DNA from: DASRLE01 sp963825315
GTDB lineage: Bacteria > Verrucomicrobiota > Verrucomicrobiia > Limisphaerales > Palsa-1400
NCBI GenBank assembly: GCA_963825315.1
Contig: CAWGST010000001.1
Span: forward strand, 992,001 to 1,056,000
Direction: 5' to 3'
DNA length: 64,000 bases
Shown: piece after piece, positions 43,347 through 52,497 of the stretch
Layout: each line of letters opens with the position of its first letter
Position numbering within the stretch: position 1 is the stretch's first letter
The notes under the pieces: model-generated
Told to the model about the DNA's origin: nothing
Seen by the model: the letters and a program-made list of their open reading frames with translations, nothing else
Database searches by the model: none
Made by a program: the position numbers and the translations under genes

Positions 43347-43766
43347 CTACGGGGCGGCGCGGGTGAAGACGCTCGCCACCTTGATGTTCGCCGCCTTGGC
43401 CGCGTCCATGACTTTGACCAACAGCCCCACCGGCGTGTCGGTGTCCGCGCGGATGGCCAGGGTCGTTTGCGGGTTCAGACGAACGGCTTCGACCAGCCTT
43501 TGCTGCAAGGTCTCCAATGTCATCGGGTCGGTCTTCAAATAGAGCGGGCCTTGTTTTGGGACCGTTACGATCAGCGCATTTTCCGTCGCGCCTGCCTTAG
43601 TTTGTTTGGATTCGGGCAGCGCCAGTTGAATGGCCGGCAGTTGTTTGAAGGTGGTGGTGACCATCAGAAAAATCAGCACGACGATCAAGACATCGATGAG
43701 CGACACAATGATGACCGTTGGAGGCTGCCGTCTTTTACGGGTGGAGAATTGCATGGCGTCAATCAA
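43347..43766 (-). CDS. exbD: ExbD/TolR biopolymer transport protein
   Basis: 139 residues: short cytoplasmic start, one transmembrane helix with the conserved Asp (VSLIDVLIVVLIFLMVTTTF), then a periplasmic domain (ALIVTVPKQGPLYLKTDPMT, LQQRLVEAVR, LAIRADTDTPVGLLVKVMDA). The Asp takes part in proton-driven motion. Its start (43766) overlaps the end of exbB by 4 bases. The genes tonB, exbB and exbD run in one direction and form the energising complex for outer-membrane transport. Confidence 0.9.
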   Translation of the reverse strand: MIDAMQFSTRKRRQPPTVIIVSLIDVLIVVLIFLMVTTTFKQLPAIQLALPESKQTKAGATENALIVTVPKQGPLYLKTDPMTLETLQQRLVEAVRLNPQTTLAIRADTDTPVGLLVKVMDAAKAANIKVASVFTRAAP

Positions 43767-44392
43767 GCGCGGTTGCGGGCGGGCGCATCGGCCAGTTCCC
43801 CGGTTTCCTCCAGGTGATACAATTGCCGCAGGAATCCATCGCAGAGCGACGCCATTTTGACGGCGTGGCTTTCGACCTTTTTGTTGTAATAACTCCAGGC
43901 GATGAGCGACGGAATGGCGGTGATCAAGCCCAGCAATGTCGCGTTGAGGGCGAGGGCAATCCCGCTGGCCAATACGTTGTTGTCGCTCAGGCCGGTCGTC
44001 CCCAGTCCGGCGAAAAGGGCGATCAAACCGTAAATGGTTCCCACCAAGCCCAGCAAGGGCGAAACCCCGACAACAATTTCCAGGACGACCAACCCCCGTT
44101 CCAGTTTCGAAATCTCCTGGCGGGCGTAGGTTTCCAAGCCGGTGCTGTTTTCCGTCTTGCTCCAGCGCCGGTGTTTGTCGGCCAGCAGCAGCAGCCGGCT
44201 CAACGAGGAAGGATGTTGCTGGCAGATGCGCCGCAGCATCGGCAGGTCATCCGCCGTCCGAAACGTATCCAGCGCGCCCTCCACCGCCGGGGGGATGACC
44301 TTGACGGCGCGCAAGGCCAGCCCGCGTTCGACGATGAACGTCAGTCCAATAACCGACGCCATAAGGAGCACTCCGATAATGATATTTTCCAT
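43763..44392 (-). CDS. exbB: MotA/TolQ/ExbB proton channel protein
   Basis: 209 residues with three membrane helices: IIIGVLLMASVIGLTFIVER at the start, LVVLEIVVGVSPLLGLVGTI near 115, and LLGLITAIPSLIAWSYY near 170. The SPLLGLVGTIYGLI segment with the conserved LGLxGTVxGxI pattern identifies the family. It has the size and layout of ExbB/TolQ, which uses the proton gradient to energise TonB. It lies 31 bases after tonB and overlaps exbD. Confidence 0.9.
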   Translation of the reverse strand: MENIIIGVLLMASVIGLTFIVERGLALRAVKVIPPAVEGALDTFRTADDLPMLRRICQQHPSSLSRLLLLADKHRRWSKTENSTGLETYARQEISKLERGLVVLEIVVGVSPLLGLVGTIYGLIALFAGLGTTGLSDNNVLASGIALALNATLLGLITAIPSLIAWSYYNKKVESHAVKMASLCDGFLRQLYHLEETGELADAPARNRA

Positions 44393-44423
44393 GATTCAAT
44401 CTCCCGGTCAATCTCAGCTTAAT

Positions 44424-45443
44424 TCATTCTGTCCCATAGTAAAAAGTAAAAGTCACGTCCCGGTATTCCTTCGGGATATCGCGGCGCATTTCCTCCGGCC
44501 ACGGACGGTAGGGCGCCGGATCGGAAATGGCCTCCTGGCAAATCAGCCCGAAGAGATCGGACATTTCGTTCTGCGCTATGTTCAAATCCGTGACCCGGCC
44601 ATTCGGGTGCAGGCGAAACACCACCACAACCTTGCCTGTGCCCGGGGCACGATTCTCCAGCAATTGATACCAGCGCGTGCGCACGGCGTCGATAAACTCC
44701 CGGTCGTAATCCCCATAAGACGTCTTCATCGCGTCAAGAGACGAATCCATTTTGAGCCGTTTGACGCCGCCTTCCTGCCGTGATTTCTCGCCGAGCATGC
44801 CGCGTTGGGCCATGGCTTCGGCAATGGTGCGCGGGCGCTGATGGACCGGCTGCGGTTGCGCTTCGGCGCCCGTTTCCGTTTCTGATTGGCCGTCCTTTTC
44901 CTGCGTTTTCTCGCGCGGTTTGGACATGGCCAGGTCGCCGGGGGTGTCAGCCTTCTTCGGCAACGCCTTTGCTTCAGGAGCATTGGCTGTTTCCCGGCTG
45001 GGCGGCGAGGGCCGCAACGGTTGCGGTTTGAGCCGGGTGTCCTCGGTGGTTTTTATCACCTTGTCCTGCCTGCCGCGAATCTCCGGCACCAGCGCGTTTT
45101 TCGGATTGGGATTGGCGGCAACCGAATTATTGGCGCTGTAGAATTTGGGCGCTTTGGGAGGCACGGCCTCGGCCAGGGCCGGATCAACATCCACAAAGAC
45201 CAATTGCGACGGTTGCGGCTGCGGCTTCGGAACGAGAGCGATGTTTTTGGCCGTCATGGGCTTGAGCAACTTTGGCGTCAAATGCATCCAGGCCGGGAAG
45301 TTGAAATTCCGCCACCAACCCTCCGTCCCGCCCCATTTCCAGGCGCCGAACACGGCCAGATGGATCAACAGGGAAATGATCAGCGCCCTGAGCAATAATT
45401 TCTCAGCGTCATTCCTCTCGCTAAAGTATTGAGCCGTCACCAT
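44424..45443 (-). CDS. tonB: TonB-like energy transducer
   Basis: 339 residues from ATG 45443; the upstream extension is rejected because the N-terminal helix should open the protein (LLLRALIISLLIHLAVFGAW). A long Pro/Lys-rich periplasmic part follows (PKPQPQPSQ, RLKPQPLRPSPPSRE). The C-terminal TonB domain has YQLLENRAPGTGKVVVVFRL with HPNGRVTDLNIAQNEMS and closes with PWPEEMRRDIPKEYRDVTFT. It transmits energy to outer-membrane receptors. The receptor gene is not in this window. It is the first gene of the tonB-exbB-exbD unit. Confidence 0.87.
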   Translation of the reverse strand: MVTAQYFSERNDAEKLLLRALIISLLIHLAVFGAWKWGGTEGWWRNFNFPAWMHLTPKLLKPMTAKNIALVPKPQPQPSQLVFVDVDPALAEAVPPKAPKFYSANNSVAANPNPKNALVPEIRGRQDKVIKTTEDTRLKPQPLRPSPPSRETANAPEAKALPKKADTPGDLAMSKPREKTQEKDGQSETETGAEAQPQPVHQRPRTIAEAMAQRGMLGEKSRQEGGVKRLKMDSSLDAMKTSYGDYDREFIDAVRTRWYQLLENRAPGTGKVVVVFRLHPNGRVTDLNIAQNEMSDLFGLICQEAISDPAPYRPWPEEMRRDIPKEYRDVTFTFYYGTE

Positions 45444-45627
45444 GAACAGGATGTTCGAAACATTTGCGAAAACAACGCAAAAAGGTTGGGCGCGCCGGGC
45501 GCAAGCGCGATTTTGCCACAGTATTTTCTTGTCACCCGAAAGTTGAAAATCGAATATCCCATCGCGGTCTGCCTTGTAATACACCCGCCGTAATGGGTGA
45601 CTTATTTATGACACAAGCGCGCAAAAT

Positions 45628-47922
45628 ATGATTGGCCAACCACCTCCGCCAAAAAACGCGGTTCGCGCGAACGGCTGGGAGCAACGCTGGCGGGTGGCGG
45701 CGGCTTGCCTTGTGCTCGCCGCGATTACCTTCGCCGTTTTCGGGCAGACGCTGCGGCACCCGTTCATCGACTTCGACGACGATAATTATGTGTATGAAAA
45801 TCCGGTGGTCGTCCGGGGTCTGACTCTCACGGGGATCGTCTGGGCATTCACCAGTAGTCACTCCTACAACTGGCACCCGCTGACCTGGCTTTCCCACATG
45901 CTGGACTGCCAGCTATATGGATTGAATCCCGGCGGACATCATCTCACCAATGTCCTCCTCCACACGGCGAGCGTCATCGCGCTTTTCCTGATTCTGCGCC
46001 AGATGACCGGCGCCCTTTGGCGCAGCGCGTTTGTCGCGGCTGTCTTTGCCATCCATCCCTTGCGGGTGGAATCGGTGGCGTGGGTGGCCGAGCGCAAGGA
46101 CGTCCTCAGCGGGTTGTTCTTCATGCTGGCCATCGGCGCTTATGTCCGCTATGCGCGCCGTCCGGGGTCGCTGGCCCGCTACGGGCTGGTGGTGCTTCTG
46201 TTTGCGATGGGCCTGATGTGCAAGCCAATGCTGGTCACACTGCCCTTGGTGCTGCTGCTGCTGGATTATTGGCCGTTGCAACGGGTGGAACCCCGAAAGC
46301 TTTCGGGGTTGGTGGTGGAGAAGCTGCCCCTGCTGGCCCTTTCCGCCGCCTCGTGCATCGCGACGCTGTATGCACACACCGCACTCATCATCCCGACCGG
46401 GTCATTATCGCTGCCGTTGCGCTTGGCCAACGCGTTGGTGAGCTGCATGCTTTATCTGGGCCAGATGGTTTATCCGGCGGGACTGGCGCTGTTTTATCCT
46501 TATGCATACAACGGCCCGCCGCCATGGGAGGTGGCGCTGGCCGGCATCCTGTTGGCCAGCCTTTCAGTCGTCGCATGGGGGGAGCGGCGGAAGCAGCCGT
46601 GGCTGCTGGTCGGATGGCTCTGGTATTTGGTGATGCTGCTGCCGGTGGCGGGAATCATCCAAGTGGGCGTACAGGCCCATGCCGATCGCTACACTTACCT
46701 GCCGCAGATCGGGATTTACGTGGCGGTGACATGGCTGGCGGCGGAGTGGGGCGCGAAGGGGCGGGTGGGCCAGGTGGCCCTTGGTGGTCTGATGACCGCC
46801 ATGCTCGCGGTGTTGATGGTCTGCGCCTGGAAACAGACCGCATATTGGCAAAACGGCGAAACCCTGTGGACCCACACGATCGCTTGCACCTCCGGCAACG
46901 CAGTGGCCCATTCCGGCCTCGGGAACCTCCTTCCAAAGGAAAGAGTGGACGAGGCAATCATCCAGTACCAAGAGGCGCTGCAAATCAATCCACGCTACCC
47001 GGAAGCCCATTTGAACCTCGGCAACGCTCTTCTGCAAAAGGGTGGAGTGGACGAAGCGATCACGCACTACCAGAAGGCGCTGCAATTCAAGCCCTATTAC
47101 GCGAAAGCACACTACAACCTCGGCATCGCTCTTTTTCAAAAGGGAAGAGTGGACGAAGCGATCACCCATTACCAGCAAGCGGTGCAAATCAGGCCTGATT
47201 TCGCGGAAGCCCACGACAACCTCGGCGTCGCTCTTTCTCAAAAGGGAAGAGTGGATGAAGCGATCACCCAATTCCAGCAGGCGCTGCAAATCAATCCCGC
47301 CTTCGCGGACGCTCACAACGACCTCGGCCACGCTCTGCAGCAAAAGGGAAGAGTGGGCGAAGCGATCGCCCATTTTCAGAAGGCGCTGCAAATCAACCCT
47401 GACAATGCGGAAGCCCACAACAACCTCGGCTACGCTCTGCAGCAAAAGGGAAGAGTGGACGAAGCGATCGCCCATTTTCAGAAGGCGCTGCAAATCAACC
47501 CTGACAATGCGGAAGCCCACAACAACCTTGGTCTCAGCTTTTTCCTGCTGGGACGCATGGACGAGGCGATCGCGCAATTCCAAAAGGCGTTGCAAACCGA
47601 ACCAGCCGATCCAGCGGTCCAAAATAATCTGGCCTGGCTCCTGGCCACTTGTCCGCAGGCGTCGCTGCGCAACGGCAACAAGGCTGTCGAACTGGCTGAA
47701 CGAGCCAATCAGCTTTCCGGAGGAGAAAATCCGGTCATGCTCCACACCCTCGCCGCCGCCTTCGCCGAAGCCGGGCAGTTTTCCCAAGCGGTGGAAACGG
47801 CGCAACACGCCTTGCATCTGGCCGGGGCACAATCCAACACCGGTCTGACCGGGGCACTTCAATCAGAAATGAAACTCTATCAAGCAGGCAGCCCATTCCA
47901 TATCCCTGCACCAACACATTAG
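45628..47922 (+). CDS. TMTC-like membrane glycosyltransferase with TPR repeats, paralogue 2
   Basis: 764 residues, same plan as the gene at 22168-24456. The membrane half begins WRVAAACLVLAAITFAVFGQ, with the acidic FDDDNYVYENPVV and NWHPLTWLSHMLDCQLYGLN, HHLTNVLLHTASV and AERKDVLSG blocks. From about residue 430 to 690 it has eight or more 34-residue TPR units; two adjacent units (DNA 47341-47428 and 47443-47528) are almost identical, so the array has grown recently. The palindrome CCCCGAAAGCTTTCGGGG (46291-46308) lies within the coding region. Role as in paralogue 1: probable glycosyl transfer at the membrane. Confidence 0.87.
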   Translation: MIGQPPPPKNAVRANGWEQRWRVAAACLVLAAITFAVFGQTLRHPFIDFDDDNYVYENPVVVRGLTLTGIVWAFTSSHSYNWHPLTWLSHMLDCQLYGLNPGGHHLTNVLLHTASVIALFLILRQMTGALWRSAFVAAVFAIHPLRVESVAWVAERKDVLSGLFFMLAIGAYVRYARRPGSLARYGLVVLLFAMGLMCKPMLVTLPLVLLLLDYWPLQRVEPRKLSGLVVEKLPLLALSAASCIATLYAHTALIIPTGSLSLPLRLANALVSCMLYLGQMVYPAGLALFYPYAYNGPPPWEVALAGILLASLSVVAWGERRKQPWLLVGWLWYLVMLLPVAGIIQVGVQAHADRYTYLPQIGIYVAVTWLAAEWGAKGRVGQVALGGLMTAMLAVLMVCAWKQTAYWQNGETLWTHTIACTSGNAVAHSGLGNLLPKERVDEAIIQYQEALQINPRYPEAHLNLGNALLQKGGVDEAITHYQKALQFKPYYAKAHYNLGIALFQKGRVDEAITHYQQAVQIRPDFAEAHDNLGVALSQKGRVDEAITQFQQALQINPAFADAHNDLGHALQQKGRVGEAIAHFQKALQINPDNAEAHNNLGYALQQKGRVDEAIAHFQKALQINPDNAEAHNNLGLSFFLLGRMDEAIAQFQKALQTEPADPAVQNNLAWLLATCPQASLRNGNKAVELAERANQLSGGENPVMLHTLAAAFAEAGQFSQAVETAQHALHLAGAQSNTGLTGALQSEMKLYQAGSPFHIPAPTH
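46291..46308. repeat. CCCCGAAAGCTTTCGGGG palindrome inside a CDS
   Basis: Perfect 18-bp palindrome, identical to 60415-60432. It codes for PRKLSG. The paralogue has the same length of protein at this site but a different DNA, so it is a substitution and not an insertion. Confidence 0.8.
47341..47528 (+). repeat. Near-identical 102-bp tandem repeat (TPR units)
   Basis: Unit starting CAAAAGGGAAGAGTGG at 47341 and again at 47443; 85 of the first 86 bases agree. Confidence 0.85.
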
Positions 47923-48016
47923 GGCGTCGCGCAATCCTGCAAAACGACGAGGCTGAAACAGAGGCTGAAACAGGACTTGCCGGGCCTGGGCAAAAGGGCT
48001 ATCAACTGATGGCTTT

Positions 48017-48637
48017 ATGAGCCTTTCACGAGCACATCCCACCCCTGCCACTGGCGGCATGGAAAATGTCGGAACACGCCTTGGGCGCATTTTGGTATTA
48101 TACTTCAGCCGGGACGGCCACACGAAAATGATGGCGGAGTTGGTGGCCGAAGGCGCGGGCAGCGTCCCGCTGACCGAGGTGCGACTCAAGACCGTCGCGG
48201 AGGCGACCGCTGACGACCTGATTTGGTGCGACGGCATCGCCGCCGGATCGCCCACGTACATGGGGACGATCGCCTGGGAGATGAAGCAATGGTGGGATGT
48301 GACGGCGCGACCGCTCTGGTCGAAGGTGGACGGAAAGATCGGGTGCGCGTTTTCGTCTTCCGGCGGACTTGCCGGCGGCGGCGAACTGACCTGTCTGGCG
48401 CTGCAAATTGTGATGATCAATTACGGGATGCTGGCGTTTGGAGTTCCGGATTATGTCGCGCCGGGACAGACGCTGCACTATGGCGCAATTTGCGCCGGAA
48501 GGCCCCGCAACGAGGGCGACCGCGATGCCTGCCGCCGCCTCGGACGACGCCTTTGCGAATGGGTGCAAACGCTGATTTGCAATCGCCCGGAGTATTCACC
48601 ATTAAAGACGAGCTATCCGAGATTCCCCCCGGAGTGA
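48017..48637 (+). CDS. Flavodoxin/WrbA-like family protein
   Basis: 206 residues. A flavodoxin fold with ILVLYFSRDGHTKMMAELVA (phosphate-binding loop of FMN), AAGSPTYMGTIAWEMKQWWD near 78-97, KIGCAFSSSGGLAGGGEL near 110 and the final helix. The pattern is of WrbA/NAD(P)H:quinone-oxidoreductase-like proteins that bind FMN. The first 14 residues are uncertain: ATG 48059 would give a protein that starts closer to the fold. Reductase activity is inferred from the family. Confidence 0.82.
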   Translation: MSLSRAHPTPATGGMENVGTRLGRILVLYFSRDGHTKMMAELVAEGAGSVPLTEVRLKTVAEATADDLIWCDGIAAGSPTYMGTIAWEMKQWWDVTARPLWSKVDGKIGCAFSSSGGLAGGGELTCLALQIVMINYGMLAFGVPDYVAPGQTLHYGAICAGRPRNEGDRDACRRLGRRLCEWVQTLICNRPEYSPLKTSYPRFPPE

Positions 48638-48645
48638 ATCCATGG

Positions 48646-49758
48646 CTAACGTTCGGCCACTTCCCGGAGGCTGACGGGATTGGTGGCGGGCTGGCCCAAG
48701 CCACCCAGTATGTTGCGCAGGAAACTGGCCCCCAAAATGGCGTTGTTGGTGCAGGAAGCGTCGTTGACCTGAAAGGCCTTCCCGCCGCAATCATTGACAG
48801 TCAGGCTTTGAAAATTGTTGCCGATGCATTGGGTGTCGGGGCAGAACTGCCAGCCTTTGGCGGTGAGAGCGGTGGCCTGGGCCATGAAAACACCATCGTG
48901 ATGACTCTTGGAAATGGTCAGCCTTTGAAATGAATTGTTGCGGGAGTCGCGCATGAAAATGCCCAGATCGTTGCCCGCCAACACCGCGTTTGTGATGAAG
49001 TTATGGTTGAAGGCGAGGTCCAATGACATGCCCGCCGCCAGATTGTCATGCAGGCGCAGGCCGTCGAAGCGGCTTTCTTCGGTCCGGTAACAGGCCAGTC
49101 CGTCGAATTGATTGTCATAGGAGTCGAGATCGTTCACTTGAAGGCGGCGGACCGCGGTGGTGACCAGACCTCCGGAGCGACAATGGCAACAGACCACATG
49201 TTCAACCGCCGCATCGGTCACGTTCCAAATTTGCACGCCATTGTTATTGAACTCGGAGCCGTCGCCGGCCGTTCGCCACAGCTCCAGCTTCTGGTTCTTC
49301 CGGTTTCCGTCAATCCGCAGGTCCGCCAGGCGCAGATGCGCCGCCGGAGGCCTGGTTTTGGTCATGGGCGGCCCCAGAATCACCACCGGGCAATCGGCCC
49401 CGTCGGCCAGATGCAGGAGGGTGGCCGGTCCGCGGCCGCGCAAAGTCTGGTAATCGTGCTGCAACAGCAGCGGCTGGGAGATTTCATAGGTTCCGGCGCT
49501 GAGAAGCACTTCGCCGTCGGGCGGCAAGGCGTCCAGCGCCTTTTGGATTTCCGCGCCGCTGGCAGTGGCGGGCAACGCAAAAATGACCGGAGGCGCTCCG
49601 AACGCGGCGTTGCAGATCATCCCCAGCGCCAACAGCGGCAACGCGGCATGGATAATCTCAAAAAATGGGACAAAAGCGGCGATAAAGGGGGATTTTGAAC
49701 TTGATGTTACGCGTCTTTGGCAGCGGGTCGTAAGATGCTGTCCAAGATGGTTTAACAT
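48646..49758 (-). CDS. Secreted right-handed beta-helix protein
   Basis: About 370 residues when started at ATG 49758; the frame is open 240 bases further but reads like intergenic sequence. A hydrophobic stretch FIAAFVPFFEIIHAALPLLA ending at AFGAPPV could be a signal peptide. The rest is a parallel beta-helix: GAEIQKALDALPPDGEVLLS, AGTYEISQPLLL, then rungs such as NNNGVQIWNVTDAAVEHVVC, NQFDGLACYRTEESRFDGLR and NHNFITNAVLAGNDLGIFMR. Family members are polysaccharide lyases, glycosidases or adhesins; no catalytic residues can be assigned. It is convergent with the flavodoxin gene (8 bp). Confidence 0.75.
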   Translation of the reverse strand: MLNHLGQHLTTRCQRRVTSSSKSPFIAAFVPFFEIIHAALPLLALGMICNAAFGAPPVIFALPATASGAEIQKALDALPPDGEVLLSAGTYEISQPLLLQHDYQTLRGRGPATLLHLADGADCPVVILGPPMTKTRPPAAHLRLADLRIDGNRKNQKLELWRTAGDGSEFNNNGVQIWNVTDAAVEHVVCCHCRSGGLVTTAVRRLQVNDLDSYDNQFDGLACYRTEESRFDGLRLHDNLAAGMSLDLAFNHNFITNAVLAGNDLGIFMRDSRNNSFQRLTISKSHHDGVFMAQATALTAKGWQFCPDTQCIGNNFQSLTVNDCGGKAFQVNDASCTNNAILGASFLRNILGGLGQPATNPVSLREVAER

Positions 49759-50226
49759 GGCTAATGTCGAGCAGGAAAGATGCCACTCCCAAATCGTATA
49801 ATGGACAGCAGTGATTTGCGTCCGGACGCAATCCGTCTGAAAAAGCCTCTTTGCAAGATTCAATGACAGGCCTCGTATGGAAAGATGGCAGGAACCGGGT
49901 ATAACCCAAGCGACGCCAAGGAGGTTGCCTGCCGGTTGAATGGCTGATGGCATGTCAATGACTTTGTAGTGGATTATATATATTATTTTGGAAAGCAAAA
50001 TTCAGGGGATGGGTGGCGGAATGGCCGGGAACAATATCGGGAAGGCGAAATTATCTCTTGAAATTAGTCAGGGGGGCAAGCACAATCAGGCCGCTTGAAA
50101 TGCGCCGAAAGGGAACCCGGGGGGCGCAAAATACGGGGTTAAGAGGGAAAATTGGCATTTTTTGCGTCCTTCAAGTTCTGTCGCGGGCGCCAAAGCAGCA
50201 TAACGAATAGAACAAAAGACACGGTA
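49759..50226. other. Intergenic region without recognised gene
   Basis: AT-rich core at 49965-49995 (TTATATATATTATTTTGG). It lies between divergent genes; nothing else recognised. Probably promoters. Confidence 0.5.
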
Positions 50227-51846
50227 ATGGGTGCAACTATCAGACGCGCCGCCGCCGCTGACGCTCCGAAGTGGCTGGATTTAGTCCAGGCGACTTTGGG
50301 CGCCCAATACCCCGTAAAAGCCATTTACGATCCGGGTTGGATCGCGAGCCAACTGGATGTCGAGACGGGCCAGGAAACGTGGGTGGCGGAAGTCGGTGGG
50401 CGGTTGAATGGCAGTATTTCCTTTCTGAAGCCGGCCGGGGTCAGTTCCAATCCGGTGGCCAATTTGGGCCGCAACCTGCTTCGGCCGGAAAGTGTGGCGG
50501 ACGGTTCAGCGGAAATGCTGCTGCGATCGGTCAAAGACCTGACGGCCCAACGCAACGAAATGGCCATCGTGAGGATTGCCGCCACGGACAACGCGCAACA
50601 GATTCTCTTTGAGAATCTGGGTTTTGTCTGTGTGGGTTTTCAACCGCTCAAACACATGCTCCAGCAAAGAGTGGGCGTTTTGTTCTATGTTCACGGGGCC
50701 AACTCGGTCTTGGTGACCCGCACCCCGCTTTCGGAGTCTCTTCCTCACGTCAGCGAACTGGGCGCGGCCGTGCTGGAAAAATTGCAGATTCCCAACGCGA
50801 TGGTGGTGCGGGACGGGGCCAGCGGGTATCCGTTGCAATGCGATCTGAAAGTGCAGGAGGCGACGATGGAGGATTTCCAAGAGGGGCGCGTCCAGGCGGA
50901 AAGTTCCAATCCGCCTGCGGAAGTGTCGGGGCGGTTCAATTTTGGGTTGGGTCTGATGCGCATCCCCGGCAGTCCGGCGATGCGGGCTTTGCTGGGACAG
51001 CAGGATAAAAAGACGGTGGCGGGCCTGAGTTATTATTTTGACGAACAGGACCGGTGCGCGCGAGTGACCGGGGCGTTTTGCAGCGACGATCTTTCGATGG
51101 GGGCGCTGCTGGCCCATGCGTTGCGCGCGGTGCAGGAACAGTTAAGCGCGGTTTACACGGAAGTGGACATTCTGGCGACGGCGCCACGCCTGCTCAAAAG
51201 CGCCGAGCAACTGGGCTTTGTGCCGGTGGCGTATCTGCCCGCCTTTTTTTGCGGCAAGGGCAGGTTTTCGGACGTGGTCAAAATGGTGAAATTGAATTTG
51301 CCCTATTCGCTGGAAAGCGCCGATTTCACGGCCGACGCCAGGAGCATGGTTAAACTCATTGACCGAAATTTCGAGGACCAAAAATTTGGGCTGGCCATTA
51401 TCAATCTGTTGCGGCCGTTGTCGATGTTCGCGGGGCTGGGCGATGGAGAACTGCGCAAGATCGCGCGTCTGTTCGTGCAAAAGCTCTACCGGCCGGGTGA
51501 GCAGGTTTTTGCCAAAGGGGATTCCGGCGATGAAGCTTTTATTGTGCTGCGGGGAAAAATCAGCATCAAGCTGGAGTCAGAGTCTCCGGCAGTGGCCCAG
51601 TTGGGCGACGGGAAAATTTTCGGCGAACTGGCCTTTCTGGATGGGGCGCCGCGGGCCGCGTTTGCCGTCGCCACCCAGCCGAGCATTTTGCTGGTCATGA
51701 AACGGACGGGCTTCGCTGAAGTGGTGCGGCGCGAGCCTAATCTGGGCATGGTGGTGATGTGCAACCTCGCCCAGGACCTGGCCCTCAAACTGCGGGGTGT
51801 CAACGCGGCGCTGGCCAGCGTCAAGAAAGCGCCCGCCAAAGCTTAA
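50227..51846 (+). CDS. GNAT acetyltransferase - cyclic-nucleotide-binding domain fusion
   Basis: 539 residues from ATG 50227. The N-terminal GNAT domain (IRRAAAADAPKWLDLVQATL, ETWVAEVGGRLNG, ILFENLGFVCVGF) covers about 1-150. A second acyltransferase-like segment occupies about 250-370 (LLAHALRAVQEQLSAVYTEV, LLKSAEQLGFVPVAYLPAFF). The C-terminal 400-520 is a cNMP-binding domain: KLYRPGEQVFAKGDSGDEAF, VLRGKISIKLE, and the phosphate-binding cassette FGELAFLDGAPRAAFAVA with the key Glu and Arg. It suggests an acyltransferase switched by cAMP or cGMP, as in mycobacterial Pat but in the opposite domain order. Convergent stop overlap with the next gene. Confidence 0.85.
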   Translation: MGATIRRAAAADAPKWLDLVQATLGAQYPVKAIYDPGWIASQLDVETGQETWVAEVGGRLNGSISFLKPAGVSSNPVANLGRNLLRPESVADGSAEMLLRSVKDLTAQRNEMAIVRIAATDNAQQILFENLGFVCVGFQPLKHMLQQRVGVLFYVHGANSVLVTRTPLSESLPHVSELGAAVLEKLQIPNAMVVRDGASGYPLQCDLKVQEATMEDFQEGRVQAESSNPPAEVSGRFNFGLGLMRIPGSPAMRALLGQQDKKTVAGLSYYFDEQDRCARVTGAFCSDDLSMGALLAHALRAVQEQLSAVYTEVDILATAPRLLKSAEQLGFVPVAYLPAFFCGKGRFSDVVKMVKLNLPYSLESADFTADARSMVKLIDRNFEDQKFGLAIINLLRPLSMFAGLGDGELRKIARLFVQKLYRPGEQVFAKGDSGDEAFIVLRGKISIKLESESPAVAQLGDGKIFGELAFLDGAPRAAFAVATQPSILLVMKRTGFAEVVRREPNLGMVVMCNLAQDLALKLRGVNAALASVKKAPAKA

Positions 51847-52382
51847 CTCCAGGCCACGGCGACGCTCAATTTTTTGCCGTAACGATTGGTGTAGTGCAAT
51901 TGCTTGTGGGAGAGGCCGTACTCATGCACCAGCCGCGTGATCTTGACATCGTAACAACAGTATTCGGCCAGTTCCAGCATCCGGCCTTCTTTGTACCAGC
52001 GAATCGCCTGCAACCCTTCGCCGGTCTTTTCCACTCCGAGGGTCGCGTGCGCAATGGCATCCAGGGAGAGCCGGTGCTGCAACGTCTTTTGCAGTTCCAC
52101 CAGCATGTCCAGCGTCGGCACCTGTTCGATGTCGAAAAAGGGATTATGTCCCAACAGCACCTCGTAATCAAAACGCAGGCTGTTAAAGCCCACCACCAAG
52201 TCCGCCCGGCGCAATTCGTCAATCAAGGCGTTGACTTCACTTTCCCCATAAATCCTGTACCCCCCGCGGCCCGTGCTGTAAGTGACGCCGACACTCATGC
52301 GCATGTCGCGAATTTTGTCCCATCCGCCCACTTCATCGGCCGACTTCTGCGTTTCCAGGTCAAAATAAACAATGTTTTTCAT
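51843..52382 (-). CDS. YprB-like DEDD 3'-5' exonuclease domain protein
   Basis: 179 residues from ATG 52382. RNase H-like fold with exonuclease motifs: IVYFDLETQKSADEVGGWDK (DxE), LVVGFNSLRFDYEVLLGHNP (motif II Asp), and LAEYCCYDVKITRLVHEYGL (YDxxxT, motif III). The central PTLDMLVELQKTLQHRLSLD and LGVEKTGEGLQAIRWYKEGR are typical of YprB-like proteins found next to helicases. No helicase is adjacent here. Likely a DNA or RNA exonuclease; substrate unknown. The stop overlaps that of the GNAT gene by 4 bases. Confidence 0.85.
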   Translation of the reverse strand: MKNIVYFDLETQKSADEVGGWDKIRDMRMSVGVTYSTGRGGYRIYGESEVNALIDELRRADLVVGFNSLRFDYEVLLGHNPFFDIEQVPTLDMLVELQKTLQHRLSLDAIAHATLGVEKTGEGLQAIRWYKEGRMLELAEYCCYDVKITRLVHEYGLSHKQLHYTNRYGKKLSVAVAWS

Positions 52383-52497
52383 CGCAACTTCCGCTGCGTT
52401 TATATACGGCCAAAAGACAATTGGGAAGCATTTCCCGGTTTTTCCTCGTTGCCGCCGCCATTGCAATTTTTCCCGCCGCCACGTAGCGTTTTCCTCC

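Noticed and set aside
46564..47862. 432-residue minus-strand frame
   Set aside because: Shadow of the TPR array; its apparent repeats simply mirror the 102-bp units.
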